A stretch of DNA of 64,000 nt from Siphonodentalium dalli (lineage: Eukaryota > Mollusca > Scaphopoda > Gadilida > Siphonodentaliidae): assembly GCA_032622095.1 (NCBI GenBank), contig CP136067.1, positions 81,184,705 through 81,248,704 of the forward strand, given 5' to 3'. Shown one piece after another: positions 20,960-32,690 of the stretch. A program made the position numbers and the translations under genes. Under the pieces are notes generated by a model, which did no database searches, was not told the DNA's origin, and saw nothing but the letters and a program-made list of their open reading frames with translations. The stretch's first letter is position 1, and each line of letters opens with the position of its first letter.

Positions 20960-23100
20960 GTTAGTTATTTGACAGATACTGTTTGACATTGTTCAATTGT
21001 TTTACATACATCTGGTGTAAAATATAGTCTGAAGTATTTTATGGAATTCAAAGTCAACATCTTGTTTCTCAGACTCACGCACATGGCACTGAACCCCCAA
21101 GCGTACAACATTTTGGATGGTGACTATTTTAAAGTTTTCTTTTAACCCGGAATGCTAGAAAAATACAATTTTGTCTAATTTGGTATCGATTGCGTGGGAC
21201 CACGCTTGGATCTTCAAATGTATATGTTTTGTTTTTAAATATTTGATGAGGACAAATAAATAATTGAATTGCAGTGATTTAATTCTGGTAATAAAAACAG
21301 AATTTAACTAAATTATTAAACTAAAATATAGTACGGTAAAAAGTAAGTTAATATTTATCATATGCTTGTCTATACAATAGCGGACAATTACTGAAACGTA
21401 GATCTCGAAAACATATATCTCTTCGAAGCTACATTGAATACGATTTCGTTATTTCATCATCATGGAAGTAACACGACCTCATCGAGTGATCATTGCGGTG
21501 CATGCTGTCCACTAGCCAATCAAAACCGACGAAGCTATGACGCACGTGTTCAATCGAGAATTCTGTGTTTGAATCACAGCGTATCAATTTCAACTTTGGG
21601 CCCAGGTTATTTCCTTTTTGTAAACACTGACACATGCGTTCTTTTATTAAGTAGAGTAAACACTTAATTAATTAAGAGTTAACTTAGTAACTTTGAGTAT
21701 AAATAAGATGCATGTAATAATAACGAGGAATTATTGCACAAACATATTAGCATCACCACCCTATTAATTAAATGTCTGGCCACTATCAAAGGAAGACACG
21801 CCCGTGAATTGTTTGGAAAAAAATTTGGAACGGCAATCTACTTTAGAGACGCCCACGTGTGCGCGACAGATGTTGAATATCCAAATTTGCTGTACTGTCA
21901 ATCAATACAGAAGACAAGCTGGTAGGAGGAGTCATCTTCACCAAATTGCTACACGGTAATAAAATATCTTGTGGATGCAGAAAGGCCTTTGACGGTGTTA
22001 AGTTTGACCTAAATGGTCAAATAGAGGTTCACGATGGGGAAGTTATGGTTTTCCATGCAAAAGGGCACCGATCTCTAAATTATATTTTACGAACTGCCGA
22101 CGAAAGGCTAATTAAAGTCCGAATAATCAAGTCCTGGTATTCTTCAGCATAAATCACAAATCGTGTTATTTTATAATGATAATTGGTTTATTTAATATAT
22201 GCTATGGTGGTATGAATAACGAGCGTGTGTGAAAATTTTAAAACGACTGGAAAATTTCAGTTTTTTTTCATGGCGTTTGTTCATGGCGTAAAGTATATGA
22301 ACGCTCTTTATTGTTACATGCTGTAGAATACAGTTTAGGCCGACATCGGAACTGACACAATAAAATGAGACAATTACTCAATTTGTATACCTACACGGAT
22401 GAACATGCAAAACTGACAAGAAACTTATATGCATGTGCGGTTCCGTACATTTATGTGTTTCAAACGGCAAAAACAGATAGTATAAAATAAGATAAAGGCA
22501 AACTAAATAACATGTATTTCCGATTTGTTGACCTAAAAACTCCAAGTAGATAAGAACATGTGTTCATGTACACACATTCGGCTACATGCCATCATCTCAG
22601 CCTTTCCATCATTGTTGAATTAATTAATTCATGTTAAACATTCATTGCGTTTGAAAGCTTCGATATTCACTGAAGACATGCCCCATATTGAATTTGATTT
22701 CATTGGCACCGCTGTCAATCATTCGCGGCAGGCTCCTGATCTGTCAGTAAAAGTGACAAATCATTGGTTACCACGTCGATTACACGTGTACATGTATGTG
22801 TTATCATATCCTCCCGAAGATTTCAAATGACATCAGACCCTTGGCGTACAGGGGCGTACAGGTAATCGACCTTTATTCGGATATGACGCTGAATATTAAA
22901 CATTCAATGAACACATGTGCATTGCGACGTGACCTCAAAGTTTTCTGTTTGTTAGAAGTCTCAATTACTAGTACATCTCCATTAATTCGTGCAGCACGAT
23001 CAACGTGATATACATTTATTTATTAGTTTTTTCTCCGATAAAATTCTAAATGTATATGTAAAACATTTAACACCAATCAATCATGCATTACCTGTGCCTC
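20960..23100. other. SDR intron, no gene seen
   Basis: About 2.1 kb without recognisable coding or RNA genes. The short ORFs around 21.7-22.15 kb have no family features, and their frames break repeatedly when extended. Confidence 0.5.
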
Positions 23101-23104
23101 CCAC

Positions 23105-23345
23105 CACGCCAACAACATTGTATTATGTTGGCAACGTTCCATTTTGTTGACAGTTATCTCGACTGCGTTTGTTACATTGACGGTTACCTCAATCGCGTTT
23201 GTTGCGTTGACGGTTACCTCGACCGCGTTATTTTGCATTGATGGTTACCTCAACTGTGTTGGAGTAATGTTACGACCACGTTGGAGTAACGTTACGACCG
23301 CGTTGCGTTAACATGATTACCGCGTTGATGAAAAATTCTCATCGT
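23105..23345. repeat. Degenerate minisatellite, GCGTTxxxGTTGACGGTTACC type
   Basis: Six or more imperfect units of about 22-35 bp built on the pattern (C/T)CGACxGCGTT...ACGGTTACC, including TTGACGGTTACCTCGACC, and shortening to GTTGGAGTAACGTTACGACC. They are rich in CG and strongly diverged, so this is an old array. Confidence 0.75.
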
Positions 23346-23868
23346 GGTTCCAACGCGGTCGAGAGGGACATTAATTTTGAGAGGATCTGTATATAGCATA
23401 TGTATTATTTCTTCCTGTATCCTTGTTGGCAATAAAGCCGAGCCACAAATTAATTCGTCGCTTGCCATTCACATTCTGATGATTAACCTATTGTCTTATA
23501 CTCGCTGGTCGTAAAACACCAACATCATAAATACGTGATATACAATGTCACCAGGAATATGCAGTGTTACAATAATGACTGCATCCAGGACCCAAAACAA
23601 AGGGGATTAAATGTAAAAACTATTTTATAATTACCTTTTGCTTTTTGGTGCAAAGTGACATAATCTACCTTGAGACACTATAACAAAAAAATTACTTATG
23701 CCAACCTCAATGAAAACTTTACAAAACATTGCCTTTTCTGACTGTCATATTTTAACCACGGTCGATTAACTGTTAGATGAAAGTTTGATTATTACAAAAA
23801 GAAGGTATTACCATTTTGTGAAAACCAGGAAAAAAAAACATAATCTTCATTATTCTTTCTCTTTGTAG

Positions 23869-24212
23869 GAAGTTTTCCAGACCACATTGTGAGAGCGAAG
23901 ATCAATGAAACATGGGAAAGCCTGGATTCAGATACTCAACAAGTTTATGGAAAAGACTATGTAGACTCAATGTATAAAAATCTGAGTGCTTCTATTGAGA
24001 AATATCCCTCGGATTTAACACCAGTGATTAGAGCCATGAGGAGCAGTTTGCTGTCAAAGAGGCCAAGAGAGCGGTACCCGGTCGGAACGGGAACGGATTT
24101 CTTACTCACTCTATATCCTCTTCTTCCTGTGTGGATTGCCGATAAAATCAGCTCCGGTGCAAGTCTCATTCCTAAGAATGCGAAACCGGCAGGTCTCGTC
24201 GAAGCAACATAA
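23869..24212 (+). CDS. SDR9C-like dehydrogenase, last exon and stop
   Basis: The terminal exon follows the acceptor CTCTTTGTAG. It encodes GSFPDHIVRAKINETWESLD, then TQQVYGKDYVDSMYKNLSAS, then a region with SDLTPVIRAMRSSLLSKRPRERYPVG and the hydrophobic DFLLTLYPLLPVWIADKI, ending ...KPAGLVEAT. The pattern MWE/TWESL...YGKDY...D.SPVI.A...RYPVG is the substrate-lid and C-terminal region of BDH1 and retinol-dehydrogenase-like SDR9C enzymes, which oxidise or reduce hydroxyl/keto groups with NAD(P)(H). The exons in the window total about 250 residues of a usual 310-340. Whether it is a mitochondrial hydroxybutyrate or a microsomal retinoid/steroid enzyme cannot be told without the N-terminus. Confidence 0.95.
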
Positions 24213-24215
24213 AAA

Positions 24216-24221
24216 AATAAA
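24216..24221 (+). terminator. Candidate poly(A) signal just after the SDR stop
   Basis: AATAAA begins four bases after the TAA stop, inside AAAAAATAAATAATAATG. A second AATAAA lies at 24474-24479. If the first is used the 3' UTR would be extremely short, so the second may be the main signal. Confidence 0.4.
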
Positions 24222-24703
24222 TAATAATGTGCTCAAAACGTGAGATTCGTGAAAAACTCCTTTTTCTCTGAATTTTTATTTCATTTTGATGTCAAGTACA
24301 AGGTTTGTCTTGTCATAAAAATGCTAACTATTAGGTAAAGTATTAAGTGCTTTGCTTGGTTTCTGGAAACTAGAATCTAAAAATATCTTCTTCTGTCTAT
24401 GGACCAGAAGAACCCAAATGTTATAATTTGGATTTTGACAAAAATTCCATTAATATATTGCCTAAATACATCAAATAAATTCACTTTTGCATGATATCAA
24501 CATTTCACAGAATTAAACTGATCACTTATAACCTATCAAAAGAATAGATTGTATCTTGTTATTTGGATTTTCACCTAAAATGGATTGTTCAGAATGGAAC
24601 CTGTTCATTTTTAACTGTAAACAAATATGCTCATTGGCAGAATTTATTAATTTTGCTGACAATAGTCTAACATCTATCCACAGCCAGTATCTTGATTCAT
24701 TTT

Positions 24704-26885
24704 TAGCTCAACTGTACTTCGTAAAGTTTGAGCTATCGCCGTGGGTTGGTGTCCGTCGTCTCTCCTTCTGTTAAAAATTTCCTTTGCCTCACCCTACAGG
24801 CTGTATCCCTCATCTGATCATCACCAAACTTCATATGGATCGTTGGGGTGACCTCTAGATGGAAGCCATCGATTTTTTTTTCTTCGAAATTTGTCAAAAA
24901 ACATGGCCACCAGCAGCCATCCGTCAGCACACCCTGCAGCGCGCATTTATTGGAGAAATGTTTTGAAAATTTTCAGGCATGTTTAGGATCACCTCTGGAG
25001 CTATCAAATTTGAGCAATTTTCTATGAAAAACATCGCTGCCGGCAGACATCTTGGTTTTACATTTTGCATGAATATTCCTTTGGATCACCCTACACTCCA
25101 CTCGCACCTCGCATTTATTGGACAATTGGTTTAAAAATTTGCAGGCATGTTTAGGATCACCTCTATATAGGAGCCATCGATTTTGATTTTTCGATGAAGA
25201 ACATGGCCACCGGCAGCCATCTTGGATTTTACACTTTGCATGACAAAATCATCGGCACACCCAACAAACCGCATCCCGCATCCAATCATCATCAAACTTT
25301 ATATGGATCTTCATGGTGACTTCTAGATGGGAGCCATCCATTTTTTTTCTCGAAATTCCTAGAAAAACATTGCTGCCAGCAGCTATTTTGGATTTTACTC
25401 TTTGCATGACTAAATCCTTCGGCACACCCTACAGGGCTCATCCCTCATCCGATCGTCACCAAACTTCATATCGATCTCCGGGTTGAACTCTAGATGGGAG
25501 CCATTGCTTATTCCCGAAATTCTTCAAATAACATGGCTGCCAGCGGCCATCTTTGATTTTACTGCCTGACTAATTCCTTCGGCACACCCTACAGGCCACA
25601 TCCCTCATCCAATAATCACCAAACTTCATATGGATCTTCGGGGTGTCCTCCAGATTGGAGCCATCGATTATTTCTGAAATTTGAGTTCAAATTTGAATCC
25701 ATCGGCCCACCCTGCAGCCCACATTTATTAGTGAAATGTTTCAAATGAAAATAATTTCATCTACACAATACAAGACCTTTACTGAACTTTTTGGTTTTCC
25801 TTCTTATTTATCATTCCATTCAGTGCTCAGCAAAAAATAAACTCCTTACCAAGTTCACACGGCACAATCGTTTTGACGATTCTACGACCAATTTCATGAT
25901 TCTGCGACTTGACAACCACGGTGCTATGGCAGTTTAACGATTCTACGACCTTATTATACGTGATATTTTATGACAAACTTAGATACAGGAGCTTTTTACT
26001 GAATTGGGAAGACAAAAGTCGGCTTCTTCTTGTTTTCATTGTATAGAGTAGACTATGCAGGTCCACCAGGTTGACTCACGGAATACATAAGGGCCTGAGA
26101 TGTATACATAAAATGAGCTCATAATGTCTTAATGCTGGGTTAGTGACAGGTGGACATCTCTTATGTGGCGTGGTCTCTATGGTATCACATGTGGGGATCA
26201 GTATAGACACAGTAGTGCATTGAATCCATGATATGTTCATTACAACGAAGGCACAGTGCTTAACATTATTGATGCAGCATACATGGGCTTAATGCAGAAC
26301 TAAGCTGCCCGATCAGTGTCAGATATGTCGTATACAAATGAAAATTACCGCTCAACAAGTCGCACAATCGTCGTTGTCATGGTCGAACCCGGGGCGTTGC
26401 CAAATAGTTGACATTGTTACTGCATTTCTGTGTGAGTTTAATCGAATATTGCATCAATTGATGTACGAATTTGACAAATCCTACATTTATGCTTATCAAA
26501 GCTTATGTTGGATGTTAATTTTCGCACTGTTATTGTCCCCTTGTAGCCCAAGAAATGACTTTTAGCAATCGGTTCGTGGTTTGGTCTGATGGTCCCGATT
26601 TGACCAAGCCGATTGTGACTCATTTTATGTATACATCTCAGCCACGTATGTATTCCGTGAGTCAAACTGGTGGACCTGCAAAGTCTACTCTATACAACAA
26701 AAACAAGAAGAAGCCCACTTTTGTCGTCCCAATTCAGTAAAAAGCTCCTGTATCAAAGTTTGTCATAAAATATCATGTATAATAAGGTCGTAGAATCGTT
26801 ATAAACTGCCTTAGCACCGTGGTTGTCAAGCAGCAGAATCTTGAAATTGGTCGTGAATCGTTTGTGCCGTGTGAAGTTGAGCTAC
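24704..26885 (+). mobile_element. Tandem-array element R, copy 1, with nested insertion
   Basis: Starts TTAGCTCAACTGTACTTCG...GAGCTATC and ends AAGTTGAGCTACAGT, giving TAGCTCAAC/GTTGAGCTA termini. The interior is four to five diverged units of about 160-180 bp, each with TAGATGGGAGCCAT, AACATGGCCxCCxGCAGCCAT, TTGGATTTTACTCTTTGCAT and CACCCTACAGGC words. The same element recurs at 59.9-61.15 kb and 62.73-64 kb. A 1-kb TIR element interrupts this copy at 25854-26872. Confidence 0.8.
25854..26872. mobile_element. Long-TIR element inserted in element R
   Basis: Left arm begins TTCACACGGCACAATCG and the right arm ends TTGTGCCGTGTGAA. The arms run about 250-260 bp each and match through the words AGAATCGT, TGACAAACTT, GGAGCTTTTTACTGAATTGG and GAATACAT. 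The interior is about 500 bp without transposase. The left flank reads ACCAAG and the right flank continues GTTGAGCTACAG; the uninterrupted copy reads ACCTAAGTTGAGCTACAG at 61131-61147, which fixes the insertion point. Confidence 0.85.
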
Positions 26886-27770
26886 AGTATCATTGACATT
26901 TCATTATTTTCAAGATTTGTTAGCATCCACAGTCTGGCATTTGCTACTCATAATCATTATTATGGCATTTATTTAATAGTGCTGTCAATATTGTTAGCAT
27001 CCCCTCACACCACACTCATTGTGGACCAAACTCCTTCATCTTTTTCTGGTACCTTACAACACATGAGCAGATATAATGTGTTATAACACAAAAGAAATAA
27101 ATGACAAATTATTGTTGTTACATTATGTTAAAATTTTCTTGTCCAACACTTAGTGAAGAATTGTATTCACCAACTAGCAATATCAGTCGAGAAAAACACT
27201 GGACATGATGAAGTTTCAAACGAGACCTCTCAGGCCATGCAAAGTCAATTTCCAATTTCTCTAACCAAATAATTTTGAAAATCATGCGAGCGCACATATT
27301 TAAATTTTATTATTTACTTCTGGGGTGCATGGCATTGAAGCATTCCATCTCCGCATCAGCAGGCCCTGGGTCTAATTTCTTTTGCCCGTGTCCATTATTT
27401 CCCTAATAAATGTCCATAGAAAGTTACCGGTACTTGATAGCTTCCATGTGATTTATTTCATTAAAAATTGCCCAATCAAGCATGACCGATGCATTTTTTA
27501 CTGAGAGTGCAGTCACAATCCATCGCATGTTTAACAATTACAGTAATGAATCGGAAATCTGAACCTAGAAATGGTCCTGTTCGATCACATTTCAGTGCAT
27601 GTTTATCTAAAAAAAAATGCACCACAATTTAATTCGTAATGATTCAATTTTCCATTACAGATTGAATGCAAATAAAAAGGATGCACATATGTGGATTCGG
27701 GACCATGTGTTCAGCCCCGAGAAAAGGGGAAATTAACTTTGCGTGGCCTTAGCCCACAATTTATGACTCT
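26886..27770. other. Intergenic, nothing recognised
   Basis: AT-rich sequence downstream of the SDR gene with no recognisable coding region, RNA gene or bounded repeat. Confidence 0.4.
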
Positions 27771-27774
27771 TGTC

Positions 27775-28015
27775 CATGACTGGAGCTTCCTGCAATTTTG
27801 CGAAAACCCTGTGCCAATGCCCACAGGGAGCCTCACATATATAAGAGTATACATGGGCCTAACAATATTTACATTCACCTTGTACGGCAAGAGAGTAGAT
27901 GGGCACAAAGCGCCCGGGATGGTCGAAAAGATCGACTGATCTTCTCCTTCACCCCACACCTCACCTTGTAAGCCAGTGAATTCACTTATATATGCGAGAC
28001 ATGGATCCATTTATA
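27775..28015. repeat. Two-hairpin module HP3, copy 1 (degraded)
   Basis: Contains GGAGCTTCCTGCAATTTTGC, GTGCCAATGCCCACAGGGAG and TCACATATATAAGAG, then an interrupted link and AAGCCAGTGAATTCACTTATATATGCGAG. It is a broken version of the module at 28590-28825 and 32470-32690. Confidence 0.6.
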
Positions 28016-28283
28016 GGAGTTTTCAGCTAATTAGGATGTTTGTTAAACTTATCAGCTGAACACACCTACAAATGAATCCTGAGGATCTCTATTGGCCTGC
28101 TGTCTGCTTATATTTTCTAAATATCATTAATAACAAAGAATGGACCATTGCATTGTATACTTTTATATCTGTTGTAGAATCCATTTAGTAATCAAAGTGT
28201 AACCACAATTGAGAGAAAATAAACATGTTGATGGTGGTCTTGAATCATTTCTATACTAAATGCATTCTCCTTCGCAGTTATAC

Positions 28284-28490
28284 AAGTAGATATTGGAATT
28301 GTCTATTCATTTGGAGGGATGTTCAGGAAAAAGGAGCAGACGACAGACGTGAAAAGATAGCTGAAGTGCAGAGAGATTCCTATACATTGGTGGGAAATGT
28401 TTAGTTAATAAGTTCAACAAATGACCTATTATCTGAATATTTCCTAAGGGAACTACTCATCAATGAGTATTCAGTATAGAAAGGATTAGA
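28284..28490 (+). repeat. Dispersed repeat family F, copy
   Basis: Shares the ordered words ATTGGAAT(T/G)GTCTATTCATTTGG, ATTCAGGAAA, GCAGACGACAGAC, TTCCTATACATTGGTGGGAAATG, AATAAGTTCAA, TATCTGAATATTTCCTAAGG and CATCAATGAGTATTCAGTAT with copies at 32135-32310, 34822-34970, 35124-35270, 37308-37500 and 57985-58135. No coding capacity; probably a SINE- or MITE-like element of unknown class. Confidence 0.75.
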
Positions 28491-28589
28491 GGCAGTCTTT
28501 TTCAAATATAAGAATCTAAAAACATTGTACCTTCTGTGTCATGTTGTGTCATTGTTATATAATTCTGAAAATGTATTGCATAACCATTC

Positions 28590-28825
28590 CATGACTGGAT
28601 ACTCCTGAATTTTGGAAAAATCCTGTGCCAATGCATTCTCTTATATATGCAAGTTTCCCATAGGGAGCATCACATATATAAGAAAATCCATTGACCTAAC
28701 AATATACACCTTGGCATTACAAGCAAGTTCATTTGATTTACTTTGATTTGTGAGCCAGTGCATTCTCTTATATAAATGCTAGTCTCCCAATAGGAGACTC
28801 ATATATAAGAGAATGCACTGGAACA
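28590..28825. repeat. Two-hairpin module HP3, copy 2
   Basis: Two small hairpins (28626-28695 and 28754-28821) are each made of GTGC(A/C)ATTCTCTTATATA... and its inverse around a CCCATAGGGAG-like centre. They are joined by a linker with AACAATATACACCTTG. With the preceding F repeat it forms a block of about 580 bp that recurs at 32135-32710. Confidence 0.7.
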
Positions 28826-29297
28826 GGATCTTTAAATAATGCTTTAATGCTCCTGTCATGAAAAGGATAACGCATAGCACTGGCTTCACTCCAGCAGATT
28901 CTGCCACAGCAGACTATGGGCTTGGTACATTGTCATTTCCAGACCTATCTCAACTGATATCACTTGTTTTGTGAAAACGATAGAAACTTAGTTCACTTTT
29001 AGGCTGATAATATTCCTCATAGCTACAGGGTGTCATCAACAGTTTCTTTCCATAAAACTTGCACAACATATTTGTTTTGTAGCTCTTCATTTGCCTTTAG
29101 TGGTAGAAAATATTTTCTCTATCAGCATTATAGATGCTACAAAGGTGGGCTTATCCCAGTAGTGTCTAGGCCATACTAGTATGGGAAGAAACAAATGGAT
29201 TACAAACTAAATAGCCTTCATTATCCTTTACAATAATGTGTGTGTTCTGTTTAATTTCAGAGTATGTAATCAGAATGATTCTATCCCATATATACAG

Positions 29298-29491
29298 TAA
29301 TGCCCTAAGTAATCGACTCCTTAAACACAGGAGAATTATGGGTAACTTTTCAGGGTTTAGTCGGAAATATGGCTTGTTGCCATTCTCGGGGAGAGCTTTC
29401 CGATGAATGGCAACAAGCCATATTTCCGACTAAATCCTGAAAAGTTACCCATAATTCTACTGTGTTTAAGGAGTCGATTACTTAGGGCATA
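29298..29491. mobile_element. Hairpin MITE family HP1, copy 2
   Basis: Almost perfect palindrome from TAATGCCCTAAGTAATCGAC to its inverse ending GGGCAT, with a very short centre. The arms are about 90 bp each. It abuts TA, suggesting TA targeting. Confidence 0.9.
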
Positions 29492-29619
29492 CTGTTGAGG
29501 TGTTTAAAAAAAATATATGAAATAAATTTCCTCATGCATGTCTTAATTTTATTACCTTCATTACCTGAAACATTACTATGATTTTTAGGCATATCTATTT
29601 AACAAAATTTACATCTTGA

Positions 29620-29725
29620 AACAGCTGTTCTTGGCTCATAGTAGTTTATAGACCAAGATCTATATATCTGTTCTTGGCTCATAGTAGTTTATAGACCAAG
29701 ATCTATATAGCTGTTCTTGACTGAG
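29620..29725. repeat. 55-bp local direct duplication
   Basis: CTGTTCTTGGCTCATAGTAG through AGACCAAGATCTATATA occurs twice back to back (about 29623 and 29670), followed by a third start CTGTTCTTGACTGAGA. Confidence 0.8.
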
Positions 29726-29907
29726 ACTTAGCTTGGTCAAATATCAGATTTATATTTGCGATTATCTGGGCATTTATTTGGCTCGATGGTTCCAAAAGGT
29801 TTTCCCACATACGAGGAAAAATAAATCTGATATTCTACCCCACTATTTGTATTAAAGACATATTATGTACTTGTTCGGGTGTGTGAAACTGATAATTTAG
29901 TATAAAG

Positions 29908-30228
29908 GCGCTATGCCAACTGGAGGAATGTACTATTCTACTAACATCACCGAAAATCTGAAGCATATCGACCGTACCACTTAGTAGAAAACATCGTCTC
30001 AACTACGCTCAAATGTAAATATTTACTAATCGATTCGGGGCGCATCTATCGGCGATAAACTAACGAAAACGATTTCGCAACCGAGAGTCACTGCATTTAA
30101 TTAATATATAAGAATGACGGTGTGTGTTGTCAATTTGGATATAATATATTTTTTTAAATACTACTTTGAACAAGATTATTCTCCATTTATATTTGATCAC
30201 CCTACCGGAGTGTTTCATATCACTTTAA
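29908..30228. repeat. Dispersed repeat family G, copy B (inverted)
   Basis: Reverse-complement relative of 10965-11285. It ends TTTCATATCACTTTAATT, which inverts to the start of copy A. The two copies are about 19 kb apart in opposite orientation and moderately diverged. Confidence 0.8.
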
Positions 30229-30427
30229 TTGTGACTGCATTGCACAATAGTCTGCTTTGTCATTTTTAAATTATGCCGGAAAATTCCGTGTTATGAATGC
30301 AAGTTGTAATAAAATGTTCACCTTTCACGAATAGCTCAAATTTTAAATTGAAGTGGATGAGTATAGCAGTCATGAGAATATGGATGGTTGCATTTTAACT
30401 CACTCACGGATGATTATTACCATAAAG

Positions 30428-30620
30428 TAATGCCCTAAATAATCGACTCCTTAACCACAGCAGAATTATGGATAATTTTTCAGGATTTAGTCAGAAATAT
30501 GACTTGTTGCCATTCACTGAGAGGTTTCCACTGAATGGCAACAAGCCATATTTCCGACTAAATCCTGAAAAGTTACCCATAATTCTGCTGTGGTTAAGGA
30601 GTCGATTATTTAGGGCATTA
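30428..30620. mobile_element. Hairpin MITE family HP1, copy 3
   Basis: TAATGCCCTAAATAATCGAC to GGGCATTA. Both termini are complete, which defines the family ends as TA-ATGCCC...GGGCAT-TA. The arms match almost base for base around a GGTTTCCACTGAA centre. Confidence 0.9.
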
Positions 30621-31066
30621 CTTCACTTTATTGTAATAAGCTGCCAATTGCTCAATCAGTGTAATCCTTATCAACTATGTGACAAAACATTTGAAATTTA
30701 CTATTCTATTTTAGTGTGTTTTGGGGGTGCAAATTTTTATCATTTTGTGACTACTGATTTCATGAAAAACATTGTTTGTTGTTGACATTTCTAAAGACAC
30801 TGTCACGAGCAACGGAAGCCACCAGGGGGCTTTCTAATCATTCTCCATGATGTTGCGACTGCCTCAGTGACATCACTTGTGAACTGTTGGAGGTCAACTA
30901 CCCCAAGTTATTGTAACCGTTCTTCCTTGCATACTGTTAAGTTTATCTGTCTAGTAGAGGATGCTTTATCCATCTAGTGGATGGATAGAGGTGTGGGTTA
31001 TCTGATGGTTTTATCTGTATAGTAGAGAGGGGTGGGAGGTGGATAAACAGTAGAATCTATATGGGA

Positions 31067-31396
31067 GAGCTCATTGAATTATATTTTCTTTGTCACTTTA
31101 GCCAGGAAGAGATATTCTTACAGTAATGCCCTAAATAATCGACTCCTTAACCACAGCAGAATTATGGGTAATTTTTCAGGATTTAGTCGGAAATATGGCT
31201 TGTTGCCATTCATCGAAAAGCTCTCCCCGAGAGCTTTCCGATGAATGGCAACAAGCCATATTTCCCACAAAATCCTGAAAAGTTACCCATAATTCTGCTG
31301 TGGTTAAGCAGTCGATTAATTAAGGTATTCCTGTAGGAGACCTCATTGAATTATATTTTCTTTATCACTTTAGTAGCCAGGAAGAGATATTCTTAT
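31067..31396. mobile_element. Hairpin MITE HP1 copy 4 with flanking host duplication
   Basis: The hairpin (31124-31328) begins TAATGCCCTAAATAATCGAC; its right terminus is altered to AAGGTATTCC. It is flanked on both sides by the same host segment of about 55 bp: CTCATTGAATTATATTTTCT...CCAGGAAGAGATATTCTTA at 31071-31120 and again at 31342-31396. This is far longer than a TA target duplication. Confidence 0.85.
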
Positions 31397-32134
31397 CTTT
31401 AACCTTTGAAATCTTATTTTCTTCTGCCTATCAATGCAAATTATTAGCAATTGTTATGTTTAGTATGTGCATTTTTACGTTGTATAATGGATATTTTATA
31501 GTGTTATGTATTATGTATATGTCCTTGTTGCTTTTTGATTATGAGATTAGTATGAGTGTAGTTTTGTGGTTGTCTTCCCATTACATTTCCTTCCTAAACC
31601 TCTTTACAGATGGTTTGTGTGTCATTTTCTATTTCTGGATCTGACCAGGTCTGACACTCAATTAGAATAAATAATTGAGGTTTTCACATGGCACACGTCA
31701 CGTATGCAATCAACATAAGTTTTGATGGGTATATAGAAGTGATAGATTCAGAAAATCAGACTAATTTATTTATCAAAGCCTTAGAATATTGCAAAAAGTT
31801 TGTTCCGACTGTTATGTAGTGAATGAAGTAACAGTACCATAAATAACTAAGACTAAATTAACTAACTATGCAGACAATGATTCCCCCACTTCAGTTTATA
31901 TATAGCCTTTCCAGGAAACTTTTGTCACTCGTCTAAACAACTAATTTGTTTTTGTTCATTTGCGAGGGCCAAGTTGAAAGTGTCATGTGCAAGAATAATG
32001 CAGTGCTTTAATTTGATGTTGCATGCAGTGTGTTCATCCGACAGTTTCTGTACTTTATGGCCATAAAGACTGTTGGAAGATGCTGGAAATAGATTAATCC
32101 TTTCTTCACTATATGGATTCTCCCATTCAGCCAT

Positions 32135-32310
32135 AAAATGATACATTGGAATGATCTATTATTCACTTAGAGGGGTGTTCATGTAATAAAGGCAGACGAC
32201 AGACTAAAACAGATGATACAAGAGTAGAATGATTCAAATTCATTGGTGGGAAATGTTCTGATAATAAGTTGTTGAACTTATTATCTGAATGTTTCCAAAG
32301 GCAACTACAG
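32135..32310 (+). repeat. Dispersed repeat family F, copy
   Basis: Related to 28284-28490 (ATTGGAATGATCTATTATTC, GGCAGACGACAGAC, CATTGGTGGGAAATGTTC, TTATCTGAATGTTTCC). Its end is replaced by a half HP1 hairpin. Confidence 0.7.
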
Positions 32311-32410
32311 CAATGTCCTAAATAATCGACCCTAAGCCACAGCAGAATTATGGGAAATTTTTCAGTATTTAGTTGGAAATATGGCTTGCTGCCATTCATC
32401 GGAAATCTCT
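32309..32410. mobile_element. Half of hairpin MITE HP1, copy 5
   Basis: Only the left arm is present (CAATGTCCTAAATAATCGAC ... GCCATTCATCGGAAATCTCT). The right arm is missing, so this copy cannot fold back. It is more diverged than the full copies. Confidence 0.8.
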
Positions 32411-32469
32411 TTGACATGACATAAATTATGTTGAACTCAACAGTTGAAACCATATCTTTAATTCTTCCA

Positions 32470-32690
32470 TGACTGAAGCTTCCCGAAATTTTGCAAAAAC
32501 CCAGTGCCAATGCATTCACTTATATATGCGAGTCTCACATAGGGAGCCTCACATATACAAAAAATGTACAAGAGAATGCATTGGCTTAACAATATTTACC
32601 TTGACATTGTAAGCCAGTGCATTCTCTTATATATGTGAGGCTCCCTATGGAAGACTCACATATATGAGAGAATGCACTGGCTTACAGGAT
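32470..32690. repeat. Two-hairpin module HP3, copy 3
   Basis: Hairpins at 32501-32586 and 32612-32685 share GTGCATTCTCTTATATATG and CTCCCTATGG centres and are linked by AACAATATTTACCTTGACAT. The order F repeat, linker, HP3 module, then a GATCTTTAATA tail repeats that at 28284-28860. Confidence 0.75.

Noticed and set aside
21734-22152. Adjacent short ORFs that might be exons
   Set aside because: No splice sites join them in phase, frames break repeatedly and no family pattern is visible.
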